Assembly: GCF_003052515.2 (NCBI RefSeq)
Contig: NZ_QARE02000008.1
Coordinates: forward strand, 124,001-188,000
Length of the DNA stretch: 64,000 nt
Reading direction: 5' to 3'
Origin: Pseudomonas sp. RIT409
Lineage (GTDB): Bacteria > Pseudomonadota > Gammaproteobacteria > Pseudomonadales > Pseudomonadaceae
In this document: positions 19,001 through 28,400 of the stretch, in pieces
Numbering within the stretch: the stretch's first letter is position 1
How the letters are laid out: each line of letters opens with the position of its first letter
The notes under the pieces: model-generated
The model's database searches: none
Told to the model about the DNA's origin: nothing
Seen by the model: the letters and a program-made list of their open reading frames with translations, nothing else
Translations under genes and position numbers: made by a program

Positions 19001-20280
19001 GCGCCTTCAATAGACGTGATGGGCGTCTCGACCTCCAGATAGCGACTGAGCGCGCCCTCGTGATTATCCCCAACCTCATCCCAGACTACGCTGTCGAGGA
19101 TCCAGACCTTCGCATTTTGCTCCGTGGTTCCCTCGGCTCCTACCATCACGTGCTGCGCCGCCGCTGCGCCACCGTCCCCCAGTTGTTTCACCAAAGCAGC
19201 GAACATCGAAGTGCGTGAGGCCGTCGACAGGTTCACGGGTTGCCAGTGCTTGTCCCTGACATGCAAGAACGCATAGGTGCCCGGCGTAAACAGCTTGCTT
19301 TGGATGAACCCCACCGCCAGACACGGTTGCCCGGTGACACGATCATCAAGCGCTGCGATCAACACATAGTCGAGCCGATCAAGGTCCTCGAACGACGGCA
19401 TGAGGCATTCATGAAGGATCAGTGCATCACTCCAACGTCCTGTGTTTTGCAAGTAGCTGGCGTTCAGCCGATAGAGAAAGCTACCCGATACGGGCGTGTC
19501 AGCCGCATCCAGCGCCTGGCGTACCTGCTCCAGCCATACCAGATGCAGACGGCCATCGACCACCGCTGCGCGCACGTGCGTCACGTGCCCGGCCAACTGG
19601 ATGTCGATAGGTTTCCACTCACTCCAGGCTGAGGGAGGCACCCGAGTGCTGCTGTCGTCCAGGTCGATGGCCACCTTGCGCCAGTAATAACGCGACGTGT
19701 CGGTCGCAGAACGCCCGACGAAATAGTAATCAGCCTGCCGGAAGTCCACGCCGTCGATGTAGCAACACACCGTTTGCAGATTGCTGACCTCCTCGAATCG
19801 CGCGAGGTAGTTGCTGACGGCGTTCTGCACACTGTCCGCCGTCAAGCGCGATTGGGACAGCTCGCTTTCCAGCGCCTGAAAGGCCTCGGTCTTGCCCTGC
19901 CGCAACGAGGGGTCCAAGTAATTTTCCGGGTAATCCACCAGCGCCTGATAACCCGCCCAGACGCTGTACTGGCTCATCGTTTCGTGCCATTCATTCACCT
20001 GTTTACGATGCGCGGCAGTATCCGGGATCTGAGCGAAACCGGGCTCCATGCCGCCGTAAATGGCATGGATATGTTGCTGGAGGCTGGCGATGCCTTGAGC
20101 GACACGGCTGGTATCGACATCGGCGGATACCTGGTTGTCGATGAGCAGGTATTCGTAGAGGTCGTCGGGGGTGATGATGTTATCCGGCGCGCTGGACTCC
20201 GGCGCCGGGATGAGTTGGCCGAGGTAGTAGGCGACGAGGGCGTCGCGAAGCGCTTGATCCATTTGCGCGTCATAGTCCAT
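16048..20280 (-). CDS. Tc toxin A-subunit, TcaB-like (first of a tandem pair)
   Basis: This protein of about 1410 residues is paralogous to the product of the next gene across its whole length. It shares DLYEYLLIDNQVSADVDTSR, GMEP, NYLDPSLR, an LNYLFNP motif near 627, the Ala/Gln-rich pore helices and the TcB-binding motif RYLPFEGTGAISSW near 1330. The ATG at 20280 is preferred because AGGA lies nine bases upstream and the N-terminus then matches the paralogue's length; a longer frame starts with TTG at 20340. Its glycine/proline-rich loop inside the pore region (near 17230-17330) differs clearly from the paralogue's. By homology it is a receptor-binding and channel-forming toxin subunit that pairs with the TcaA-like protein. 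Confidence 0.88.
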   Translation of the reverse strand: MDYDAQMDQALRDALVAYYLGQLIPAPESSAPDNIITPDDLYEYLLIDNQVSADVDTSRVAQGIASLQQHIHAIYGGMEPGFAQIPDTAAHRKQVNEWHETMSQYSVWAGYQALVDYPENYLDPSLRQGKTEAFQALESELSQSRLTADSVQNAVSNYLARFEEVSNLQTVCCYIDGVDFRQADYYFVGRSATDTSRYYWRKVAIDLDDSSTRVPPSAWSEWKPIDIQLAGHVTHVRAAVVDGRLHLVWLEQVRQALDAADTPVSGSFLYRLNASYLQNTGRWSDALILHECLMPSFEDLDRLDYVLIAALDDRVTGQPCLAVGFIQSKLFTPGTYAFLHVRDKHWQPVNLSTASRTSMFAALVKQLGDGGAAAAQHVMVGAEGTTEQNAKVWILDSVVWDEVGDNHEGALSRYLEVETPITSIEGACTINAVGVCNTPWYQTGNEGIPFRGNFGLWKGQPRSPYSLTLNGAARTPVMPIGWSADAGNPNAYTLRFGMHDTTNGLGYRSFTVTRKERSKAPITRVTDEGGNFLDLEGLALPNLRFIRLNSTFAGELVRKAERSLDGVLGWETQHTLEPPTPNAEGETKDEPWVPVDFNGANGLYFWELFFHLPHLVAWRLHHSFEYAGAERWLNYLFNPQVRVAPLYPPPDQVDWMPYWTSRPLGFADDPMQDIAAPRDPNAIAYGAPSHYRKAIFTLYLDNLIAWGDSRYRQVTRDALNEAKLLYVRAISLLGPLSKGRSISQWAPMSLQDAARHETETFDAFEATRSTGLLQGIPRRVSQAPWVRLVDAPWFRLPVNTRLLDLWDTLDARLYNLRNNLTLDGQPLSLALYEMPANPLDLLRAQLAGGGASLRRLGAQAIIPPYRFSAMLPRTRQAVDTLTRFGEQVLRSMASADRAEQDALQQGHWLELAGFAAQLAGLAVEQAERSLEVLTARQDQLQLQIGTYDNWIARDVSVAERDAEAKLEQASAMRISAAGMRAGGHGMGTAPNTITFLPGLVPIPVPGGWNWGGPSWAAASAAEATGMYLSDSADSRLRADAYNRRRDEWTFLKEQAQQQLEPLARQMEQAQVSTVAAKAARDRSLKACEQAQALYALIRNRATNGALHLWMQGQMSTLYFQAYDAVLSMCLATEACWQYEMGDYQTAFIPTSAWVDNRRGLTAGESLSLGLLQMESAFVARHERRLELVKTVSLRTLLKDHPARGTETGWPAVLAELRKNGAIEFQLKPSLFDLDHPGHYLRQLVTVSVSLPGSLGPYENARVTLDQLTNSCLLKPDLGGSKYQYKQVDELPGEDEGSDPRFVVANKRVNQRVAISADRQDPGVIGASPTDERYLPFEGTGAISSWLMTFPRHAQPHQQSLIDGLQDVILHLRYRALDGGPVFAAQVKDLIPVQRRTPQSLTQQGQPLPAV

Positions 20281-20390
20281 GTCATTCAATCCTATCGAAG
20301 CAATGTATGCCTGCACCCGACCGACGACGGTCTCCACCAACTGATCAACCCGACATGCACAACCTGTTATTGGAAATACGGCAGTAAGAC

Positions 20391-22877
20391 TTAAGGCACG
20401 ATGTGACCGACCGCCTCGCCCGCGACAAAAACCATAAAGCCATCAAGTAGGACTTTTCGGCTAAATGTAAATTTACCTGCAACATCAACCTCCTCCAGCG
20501 GAGACGCATCGCTTCGTGTGCTGTCATCGGAGGAAAATACATGGCCAGCGACGGGCAAAGATAATCGAGTCACCTTTCCTTGAAGCACAACTGGATCGCC
20601 ATTGCTCACCTCGATTGGACCGAAATCGAGCGGTTCGCCTGAGTAGTGAGATAACAAGGTTGAGTTTGTCCAAAATGCAGAAATTCGCCGACCAGTGATA
20701 CTCGCATCGACACGAAGCGGGAGATAAATCCAACCCATACGATAGTGTCTTCTCCATTCAAACACTCGCTGATCTGCTGCCAATGCGAGAGTAAAATTCG
20801 TAGGGATCGACCACTCTTTCGAGGTCAGGTAGTATCGAACAGGATTGGCACCCGATACTTGCTCAGTGTTCAATTTATAAATCTCGATGGCATTAGACTC
20901 CAAATCGTCACCCGAACTGCTCATTCTGAATGGAATACCGGGAACGGGTTTTTTTTGCTCATCGACAATCAGCACATCCAAATAATATTCAACACCTCGG
21001 CATAAAAGATCGGGAGCATCAGGATCTCTAATTCTCGCTGGGGTGATAACGACATCAAAGCCCAATGCCAACGATACAATATTGAACGTGGCCAGCGAAT
21101 TATGATTAGCAATGGATGCCGTCACCACGTGTTCGCCCTCATCGAACGTCAAATCAATGGTTGCTTTCCCCTCTATATCCAGGGAGCTTTCACGTTGAGG
21201 TGCGCCGTCAATTGCCCACTGCACATCGCCACAGACGACCGGCTTGTTGTTGGCCGTCAGCCAGACTGAAAACTCGATAGTTTCTGAGGAACCCACAAGG
21301 TATTGCGTCGCACTGGCTTCCTGACGAGCAACAACCAAGGGGTAAGCTTCAACTCTGAAGGAGTGTCTCAATTCTGGATGACCCAAAACTAATGGCGTGA
21401 TTTCATGGGTGCCCGCCTCAAATGAATGACTGAACGTAGCTTTACCATCCTCACCGGAAACAGAATCACCTAATTTCACACCCGCCAGGTACCAATCGAC
21501 TCTAATACCCGGCACGGGTTGCGCGCCCCCGACAAATTTCAGACTGAATACTTCAGGCGCCGACAGGCCGACAATGTAGTTGCTTGAGCCGCCGGACACT
21601 TCACCGATGGCAACGGTGTAACCCGTGACGAGAAAGTCGACCGACACCTGGGACGAGGTCAGCCGAGCGGTGACTTTGTGTTCTCCTACATCTATCGCAA
21701 CGTCATAATCTGACCGCCCGGCGGCATCAGAGTAATCGACAACCATAGGTCTACCATCGTACAACCAATCTACCTTTACACCCGAAAACATCGTGCCTGC
21801 TCCCCCCACCCATACTGAAAATTTAATTGGAGGGGAGATGCCAACCACAGACTGAGTAGCGCTCGCCTGATTACTAATTATCTCTAGAGGTTGAATGATC
21901 ACCAACTGGCTGCTGCCGTTCAATCTCATTCGTTCAGCCGTTGCGGTGATTGTCACGTCTACGATCTCATCTGTCAGAAAACGAGATGCCGCAATGCCGT
22001 TTGCATCGGTCACGCTTGTCGCATCCAGCATGGCCCCCTTGCTGGCACTCCAACTCACCATTTCCCCTGCCCTGGGTTTACCGTTCAACCCGATGAGCAC
22101 GCACGTCACTTCTGCTGCAACTCCCACGTATACAGGTGGAGCGGTAAACTTGACGGACGCGAAGTAATACAACTCACGTTCTTCATAGTATCGCGAGATC
22201 GCCGTGTAGCCGCTCTTCGACACCTTGGCTAAAATCTCCACCGGCGCGACGTCTGGCGCAGTGGAAAACTTGCCCAGTTCGACAGGAAGCTCAACGCTCG
22301 CGCTACCATCGCTGCCGGTTTGGGTGGGACTCTCGACTTCAATATTCAATGTCGGAAACTTAATCGTGCAATCTTCGACATTATCGCCCCACCCCCATAG
22401 AGCACCTGGCGTGCCTTCTCCCGCCCACTCGGTTTTGGTTTTGAATATCACGTTCTTTACGTCATCACTCGCGAGTATACGGGGTGCTCCCCAGTACGCC
22501 AGACGTCCCATTTTGAACGTGAGTTGTTCAGAGGGTTGACCGGAGCCACTATCACAAGACAGGGTAAACTCGCACTGCATGAGGTTATAATCGCCCTCGG
22601 ACTCGGCAGGCTTACCGTAAATAAGGAAATCATTTCCATCCGCGGTGGACACCATCTCCATACCGACTTGTGGAATATTGATTTTGTTTGCGCTTCCGTG
22701 AGTCGAATTTAACGTATAGGTTTTCCCCGCCAAGGCGCTGCCGTCATCCGCGACAGTCTTGACGTTGAGGACATAACGAATATCCCTGCCCAATAAATCA
22801 GTATGCCCTACAAGTTGCAGGCCACTTTTCATCGTCATAAGAAAACTATAACTATCACCTTGCTTGACATTGTTCAT
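20391..22877 (-). CDS. Ig-like repeat protein related to the C-terminus of the TcaA-like subunit
   Basis: The product has 828 residues. Residues 1-235 form a domain I do not recognise. About four Ig-like (invasin/Big-type) repeats follow, roughly at 240-335, 336-425, 425-515 and 515-605. A terminal domain spans about 609-828. The repeats and terminal domain match the C-terminal 620 residues of the TcaA-like protein encoded upstream; for example EVTCVLIGLNGKPRAGEMVSW corresponds to SVTCSLVELNGTPRANEVITW there. Both proteins end with a Leu-Asp-Gly-hydrophobic motif. There is no signal peptide. It lies between the tcaA-like and tcaB-like genes, so it is probably part of the complex, perhaps as an adhesion or receptor-selecting module. 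The DNA is lower in GC than its neighbours. Function is inferred. Confidence 0.8.
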   Translation of the reverse strand: MNNVKQGDSYSFLMTMKSGLQLVGHTDLLGRDIRYVLNVKTVADDGSALAGKTYTLNSTHGSANKINIPQVGMEMVSTADGNDFLIYGKPAESEGDYNLMQCEFTLSCDSGSGQPSEQLTFKMGRLAYWGAPRILASDDVKNVIFKTKTEWAGEGTPGALWGWGDNVEDCTIKFPTLNIEVESPTQTGSDGSASVELPVELGKFSTAPDVAPVEILAKVSKSGYTAISRYYEERELYYFASVKFTAPPVYVGVAAEVTCVLIGLNGKPRAGEMVSWSASKGAMLDATSVTDANGIAASRFLTDEIVDVTITATAERMRLNGSSQLVIIQPLEIISNQASATQSVVGISPPIKFSVWVGGAGTMFSGVKVDWLYDGRPMVVDYSDAAGRSDYDVAIDVGEHKVTARLTSSQVSVDFLVTGYTVAIGEVSGGSSNYIVGLSAPEVFSLKFVGGAQPVPGIRVDWYLAGVKLGDSVSGEDGKATFSHSFEAGTHEITPLVLGHPELRHSFRVEAYPLVVARQEASATQYLVGSSETIEFSVWLTANNKPVVCGDVQWAIDGAPQRESSLDIEGKATIDLTFDEGEHVVTASIANHNSLATFNIVSLALGFDVVITPARIRDPDAPDLLCRGVEYYLDVLIVDEQKKPVPGIPFRMSSSGDDLESNAIEIYKLNTEQVSGANPVRYYLTSKEWSIPTNFTLALAADQRVFEWRRHYRMGWIYLPLRVDASITGRRISAFWTNSTLLSHYSGEPLDFGPIEVSNGDPVVLQGKVTRLSLPVAGHVFSSDDSTRSDASPLEEVDVAGKFTFSRKVLLDGFMVFVAGEAVGHIVP

Positions 22878-23018
22878 TTCCTGCCTCTCATTAACTGAAC
22901 AGAACCGTCATTTCTATAGACGCCTGCGCACGATCATCAAGACGCGCTTTGCATCTAACCGCCAATCGATGGACGGTGTACGAACGTGCGAACCATGGGT
23001 AAACATGATCGACTACGG

Positions 23019-26000
23019 TCAGGTTTTTGTACGCTTGGACCTCAATGCTGATACATTGGTGAGCGGCTGCGTTCCTGGCAACATGACCAAATAACCGTCA
23101 AGCGCCACCAGACGCGACGTTGTCGTCACATCGCCATTCGCCAGCGCAGGAAGACTTGTGTCGGGGATTTTGTTATGTAATGGACGTCCATCGAGCTTTA
23201 CCGGCAACACAACTTTTATGTTCTTAGCCGGGACCGAGAACTCGACAGCGCCTAGCGGATCAATCACTGCACCGTCGTAAGGATCAAGATCAGTGACGAC
23301 ACATATCCATTTCAAATCCAGTACACCGCCCGATCGAAGTGTTGCCGACGAGTATTTGTATATCCATCCCAGTCGATAAGTGGGATGCAGCTCCTCCAGC
23401 AAATAGCCGGTTTTGGTCTGCAAGGTAAACGTTCCCCGGTCGCCGGAATTGGAACTGACCTTCAACTTTATACCTTCGACTGCCGATTTGTATTTTTTGC
23501 CCAGCCCCGCGATGTACAGCCCCATCAACTGAGGATCAGCATCGACGAAGTCCACTTCGAACGAGACACCCGCCAATGGCGTTCTGCTTTCCCTGTCAAC
23601 GACCTTGATGACACATTCATACTCGGCAATCCGGGAAATCAAATCAGGCGACAGAGGGTCCAGCAACTCGCCGTCGAAGGTGATCTCAAATTCAACTTGC
23701 TTGCGCGCCAAGACATTAAACTTCACGCTTTTGCTGGTTCCGCTCAACGTTGCGGTGACCACATGGTTGCCTTCGGTGAACTTCGCGCTGTAGGTAGCCT
23801 TTCCGTCTCGATCTGTCCGACTCGTGACAGCGTCCGCCTTTTTGCGGGCTTTGCCCGCCGCCGCGGTAGTCCAACTGACCAATGCACCGACTGCGGGAGT
23901 CTCACCGGCCGCCACCCAAACCGAAAAAACTTCCGGGTCGCTATTGCCCACCAGAAAGTCATCGTGACGGGTGGCCTGCCGGATGATTTCGGCTTGCGGA
24001 TTAATGGCAGTCAGTTCAGAAGTCTTTGTGGGTTTGGGGGTCAAGGCATTGGCCGTGGCAGTCACTCGAACATGGCCGACTGTGTCGGCCAGAAAGGTGA
24101 CCGTCGCGATGCCTTGAGCATCTGTTTTACCGCCACTTCCGGTCAAGGTTCCAAAGGGCTTTCCGTCTTCGTCAAGCGCCGTCCAAGTGATCACCTCGTT
24201 GGCCCTGGGTGTTCCATTCAGTTCGACCAAAGAACACGTGACCGAGACCTTGATTCCAACGACGGCCACTTCCATGAATTTCACATATTGAAAGTAAGGG
24301 TGGCTGATGAATTCGACCGGATTGAACGGCTCGACAGCGCCATTGCGGTACTTGGCCATCACTTCGGATACGCCTGCCGGGCCACTGACCAACTCGGCCC
24401 GCGCGACGCCATCATGGTCAGTGTACGTCTGGTAGCGTTGAAACTCGCCCAATGACGCAAACCACTCCACCGGACGATCGATCGCTTTATTAGCGTATTT
24501 ATCAACCAGGGCGACGGAGCAAAGAACAGGTTCCAGCTTGTTAGAAAGCGCTTCGGTGGGGCCGATTTCCGCCCCTTCGAAGTCAATGGATGCTTCGTCA
24601 CAATCGATCGTCACCACGGGCGCTTTCAACTGCTCACCCAACCCAAAACTGGCGACTACCGCAGCAACCCCCATGACCGCGCCGCTCTTCAACGTCGTTG
24701 AAGTCGCGCCGTTCTCGTCAGTGGTGGTTTGAAGCTGGTCAAGCTCGCCCAACGTCGTACTCCAACCCACAGTCACGTTCTTGAACGGCTCTCCCATCAC
24801 ATCGCGCAGCGTGATCGTGTAAGTCGCCTTGTCCTCTGGACGTTTGGCCACCAAGTAATCCGGTGTCACGGTGATTGCGCTGGAGCGACTTTGACCCGCC
24901 TCCTCTTGGGTACTTGAGTTTTTGTCTATGAGAGAACTCAGCGCCTTTTCTGCAGCCTGACGATAGGCTTCCACGGGACTGGTAGGCACCAATCGGGACA
25001 ACGCCAGCAGTGCATTGGCATCGAGGCCGGTCTGCCGGCTGAGTTGGCTCAATCGCGCCACGGTGTCCAGGTCTTTGAGGGTAAATACAATGCCTTCTGG
25101 GTTCAGCGCGTAGGCGACGTCCAGTACCTCACGTACACCCCATTTCAAGAAACTGGCCAGCCTGTTTGAAGCGCTGTCTCTGATCAGTCGTTTGTCACCC
25201 TCTGTGGCGCTTCCCCACAGCGTGTTGATGAGCCGCAAGTAATCCAGCAGCGAGTCTTCGCTCTGCTCACTCAGCCGCAGCAGCGCTGAGTACTGGCTAC
25301 TGAAATAAATCAACTGCATCGACAGCTTGGCGTCACTGAGCCCGAACCATTGCGGTGCCTCAAGTAATTGCGCGATGAACGCAGCGCTGAGCCTCAGGTG
25401 CGTCACCAGTGCCGCCTCTTTCACAAGCGCCTCAAGCACTATCAGCACTTCATCACCAATCGCGACCTGCCCGGCGGGATGAGCGCCATAAACCCTTAAC
25501 ACTTCCTTGAGCACCTGGTGACGATTGCCACCGGACCAGAACAGCAGAACTCTGGCCAGATCGGCGGAAACGCCCAAATAACCGCCCAGACCCTCCATCA
25601 ACAGTGCCTCTTGAGCACCTCGGGCACGCATGATCATATTGGTGATCTTGGGGTGAAGCTCTTCCACGGGCAGCCCCACGCTCGCTAATACCTTACTGAC
25701 CTCTGCGCTCAACGCACTCTCGAACGTCTCCTCTGTTTCACCCGTCAGATACTTCACCAGCCCTTTGGACGTCGACATCGTGCTGCCATCGTCAATGAAG
25801 TTACTGAGCAGCGCGAACCAATCGATTGGCTCGCTGGCATACAGGTTGTCCTGATCATCGGCGGCCTTCGCCACCGACACATGGGGAGTACCCACCTCGG
25901 CGAAACTGCTGTCGGTGATCAAAGCGGATGTCAGGCGAGACTGCATGTGCTGCAGTAACTCTTGCTCGGCCTCGGTGGCCACCGGCCGGGTGAGAGATGG

Positions 26001-28019
26001 CAGGACCATATTGCACAACTGGGCGATCGACCAGCGGTGCTCCCTGAGCCAGGCAACTGCGTTAACGGAAGCATGAATCACACTCAGCGTATCGGTGTTG
26101 CCCGAGGCGTAGTAGGAAGCGATCTGCGAAACACCTGCCACTTTGGACACCAAGTGGCTGCCACCTTCATCCAGGAGCTCCAGCAACGCCAACGTCTCTA
26201 CCGTCCCCAAATCCAGATACCGGGGCAGGCGCACCAGCCGATAAAACGCCGACACCACTTCCCTAGACCACCGCAACGGCTCGCCTGCCAAACTTTGCTC
26301 AACCGCCTTCACCACGAAACGGTAGACCTCAAATGTCATCCCCAACGCCGCGCACAAATGGTCGATCTTCTGGCGCTCTGCTTCGGTTTTTGGCAGGGCG
26401 GTAAACGGCGCTTCATCCAGGATAAGCGGCATCGAAAACAATGCCTGGTCGTTGAATACCCGGTCGAACTGAGACGCTGTTTTACCGCGTCCGTAAACCG
26501 TCAGACCGTACAGCAGCACAGCGAAATCTTCTGCGAGCAGACCGTGCAAGCGGCGTCCGACTTGAAACAACCCCAAGGCTCGCAACGTGTCTTGGGTAAT
26601 CAACCAGGGGTTATGAGCCTCGGCCTTGACGCGGCGTGTAAGCGTGGCTGCACGCTGTTCGGCCTGCATAGACGCCACCAGCAGCAAATCCACCTCATCG
26701 AACCGGATATCCAGCCAACGAGCGAGCCGAATCATGCGGTTCATGCGGTCCAGACGATCAGGTGTAAGGTTGATAATCCGATGCCGAGCGCCAACGCCTT
26801 TTTGCGTGTCGCCAGCCTGGGTCTCGATGCTCATTGCGGGTGCCAACCCGGCGTTGATGTAGACCGACCCCGACAGGCTGGCATCGATATCGTCCTCGCC
26901 TGGCACGTTGGCCGAACGGCTGGGTGCGTAGGCGCCCACGCTCAGCAATGCGTCCAGATCGTCAGTGCTCAGGCCCGTGCGCAAACAAAACGTCTGAGTG
27001 TCCTCAAGGTCCAGGAGACTTGCGACGCCAAAGTTGTCGAGATAAAAGCGAGTGGGCGCCTCGTCGTCTGCCTTTTTGAGGATCAGCCGTTGGCTTCGAG
27101 GATCCATCCGCCATGGGTTAACCCCTGGGGAATGAGTGGAGTCCTCTGTCGCTGGGAAGTACGGCGCCTCCAGCAACAATCCTTGCTGAACCGGACCCAA
27201 CCCGGTGTCCTGAATCAACACCGTGTCCGATAGCAGCGAATGCACACCCGTCTCTTTGAAATACGGATAGGCGGGATCCGCCGCACGAATGGCGTCCCCC
27301 AGTGTGCGGTCTTTTCGCCCGAGCGCGTAATTGATCTGGCTCGTATACCGCTCAAACGGCAAGGCATTGGGATACCGCGCTTCCAGCAGCGCATCATCGA
27401 CTGACTTCTCTTCAAGGCCGATGCCATCAAGGTGAGTACGTATCGATTTTTCCAGAATCTCGTTGACCAGCACGATGGTCGGTTCGACCCGGTTCAGCGC
27501 CGTGTGATCGAGCACCAGATCCTTAAGGTCGGGACGGCGCTCATTGAGGGGGATGACCTCGGCCTCGTTGCCCGTGGCTTCCAGTTCTTGAGCATAACGA
27601 TAGAGATCGGCCAGATAGGCCACCGGCGACGTGGTGGCCTCGATGGCATCGGGCGGGCAGTGGTTGGCCCAGTCCGGGTTGAACATGTCGGTGTAAGTGG
27701 GTCCGTCAACCAGCCCCTTGATGCCCGTGGGCGGCGTGTTGGCCTGGCGCACCGATGCCGTCAATCGTTGTTCACGAAATTGACGGGCAATCACGACAGA
27801 CATGGCTTGGGCACGCGCATGCACATCGCGAGCCTCGCTGATGTGCATCTGTGGGTTTTGTTTCATCAAGCGAGGAATGTCGGCACGGGCCAAGCTCATC
27901 ACTGAGCTGAATTGATCCGTCAACGAGGAAAGACTGTCCGTTCTCTGCGCGGCCCCGTTAAGCAAGACATCCAGAGCCGAGGGGGTCTTGGCGGATTTTT
28001 TCCCAGCTTTCTTCTTCAT
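23019..28019 (-). CDS. Tc toxin TcaA/VRP1-like subunit fused to C-terminal Ig-like domains
   Basis: The product has 1666 residues. Residues 1 to about 1045 match the TcaA/Salmonella plasmid virulence VRP1 region. Blocks include the segment ending in CPPDAIEATTSPVAYLADLY, ERRPDLKDLVLD and a helical body. From about 1047 the protein changes to Ig-like repeats: about four, the first beginning ITVTPDYLV, with WxxxLG-type and TDxxGxAxxxF turns. A terminal domain follows from about 1443. Classical TcaA lacks this tail to my knowledge. A Lys-rich N-terminus (MKKKAGKKSAK) and absence of a signal peptide fit Tc subunits. It is the first gene of a four-gene operon and should supply the N-terminal half of the A subunit, completed by one of the TcaB-like proteins. 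The fused tail may replace or extend receptor binding. Confidence 0.87.
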   Translation of the reverse strand: MKKKAGKKSAKTPSALDVLLNGAAQRTDSLSSLTDQFSSVMSLARADIPRLMKQNPQMHISEARDVHARAQAMSVVIARQFREQRLTASVRQANTPPTGIKGLVDGPTYTDMFNPDWANHCPPDAIEATTSPVAYLADLYRYAQELEATGNEAEVIPLNERRPDLKDLVLDHTALNRVEPTIVLVNEILEKSIRTHLDGIGLEEKSVDDALLEARYPNALPFERYTSQINYALGRKDRTLGDAIRAADPAYPYFKETGVHSLLSDTVLIQDTGLGPVQQGLLLEAPYFPATEDSTHSPGVNPWRMDPRSQRLILKKADDEAPTRFYLDNFGVASLLDLEDTQTFCLRTGLSTDDLDALLSVGAYAPSRSANVPGEDDIDASLSGSVYINAGLAPAMSIETQAGDTQKGVGARHRIINLTPDRLDRMNRMIRLARWLDIRFDEVDLLLVASMQAEQRAATLTRRVKAEAHNPWLITQDTLRALGLFQVGRRLHGLLAEDFAVLLYGLTVYGRGKTASQFDRVFNDQALFSMPLILDEAPFTALPKTEAERQKIDHLCAALGMTFEVYRFVVKAVEQSLAGEPLRWSREVVSAFYRLVRLPRYLDLGTVETLALLELLDEGGSHLVSKVAGVSQIASYYASGNTDTLSVIHASVNAVAWLREHRWSIAQLCNMVLPSLTRPVATEAEQELLQHMQSRLTSALITDSSFAEVGTPHVSVAKAADDQDNLYASEPIDWFALLSNFIDDGSTMSTSKGLVKYLTGETEETFESALSAEVSKVLASVGLPVEELHPKITNMIMRARGAQEALLMEGLGGYLGVSADLARVLLFWSGGNRHQVLKEVLRVYGAHPAGQVAIGDEVLIVLEALVKEAALVTHLRLSAAFIAQLLEAPQWFGLSDAKLSMQLIYFSSQYSALLRLSEQSEDSLLDYLRLINTLWGSATEGDKRLIRDSASNRLASFLKWGVREVLDVAYALNPEGIVFTLKDLDTVARLSQLSRQTGLDANALLALSRLVPTSPVEAYRQAAEKALSSLIDKNSSTQEEAGQSRSSAITVTPDYLVAKRPEDKATYTITLRDVMGEPFKNVTVGWSTTLGELDQLQTTTDENGATSTTLKSGAVMGVAAVVASFGLGEQLKAPVVTIDCDEASIDFEGAEIGPTEALSNKLEPVLCSVALVDKYANKAIDRPVEWFASLGEFQRYQTYTDHDGVARAELVSGPAGVSEVMAKYRNGAVEPFNPVEFISHPYFQYVKFMEVAVVGIKVSVTCSLVELNGTPRANEVITWTALDEDGKPFGTLTGSGGKTDAQGIATVTFLADTVGHVRVTATANALTPKPTKTSELTAINPQAEIIRQATRHDDFLVGNSDPEVFSVWVAAGETPAVGALVSWTTAAAGKARKKADAVTSRTDRDGKATYSAKFTEGNHVVTATLSGTSKSVKFNVLARKQVEFEITFDGELLDPLSPDLISRIAEYECVIKVVDRESRTPLAGVSFEVDFVDADPQLMGLYIAGLGKKYKSAVEGIKLKVSSNSGDRGTFTLQTKTGYLLEELHPTYRLGWIYKYSSATLRSGGVLDLKWICVVTDLDPYDGAVIDPLGAVEFSVPAKNIKVVLPVKLDGRPLHNKIPDTSLPALANGDVTTTSRLVALDGYLVMLPGTQPLTNVSALRSKRTKT

Positions 28020-28400
28020 GGCAGTGACTCATCCTGAGTAGTTGCTTCCTTGAGATGGTCACTGCACAAGCCCATAAACCCAGCTAAGCACGGGTAGAGA
28101 ATGACGCATACAGAAGTGGACCGGCGGTCAATTCAAACGAGGTCACTCACTTCGGGAAGCGAGCCCTGGGCGAGCCACGCGGCACATCGAACTGAGCCGT
28201 TACCTGCCGTTTGATCCTCTTAATCACACGAAGAAAAACCGCGAGCTGTCAGACATCTCTGGTTTTTACGTGCAAACAGCCCCAAACACTGAAAAAACCC
28301 CTCAGCCGATTGGTCGCCACCCCTTGGGATGGATTAAAGTAACGCCCCCAGCGTCGGTGCCGTTTTGGCGCTGCTGCCTACCTGCCAGGAACCGTCATCG
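28020..28400. other. divergent promoter region, Tc operon and moxR operon
   Basis: This 381-base region separates two divergent operons. On the minus strand, TTGACC (28126-28131) followed after 15 bases by TATGCG is a weak promoter candidate for the Tc operon. I see no inverted repeat strong enough to call an operator, no tRNA and no insertion sequence. CCAGGAACCG just before 28401 supplies the moxR ribosome-binding site. Confidence 0.4.
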
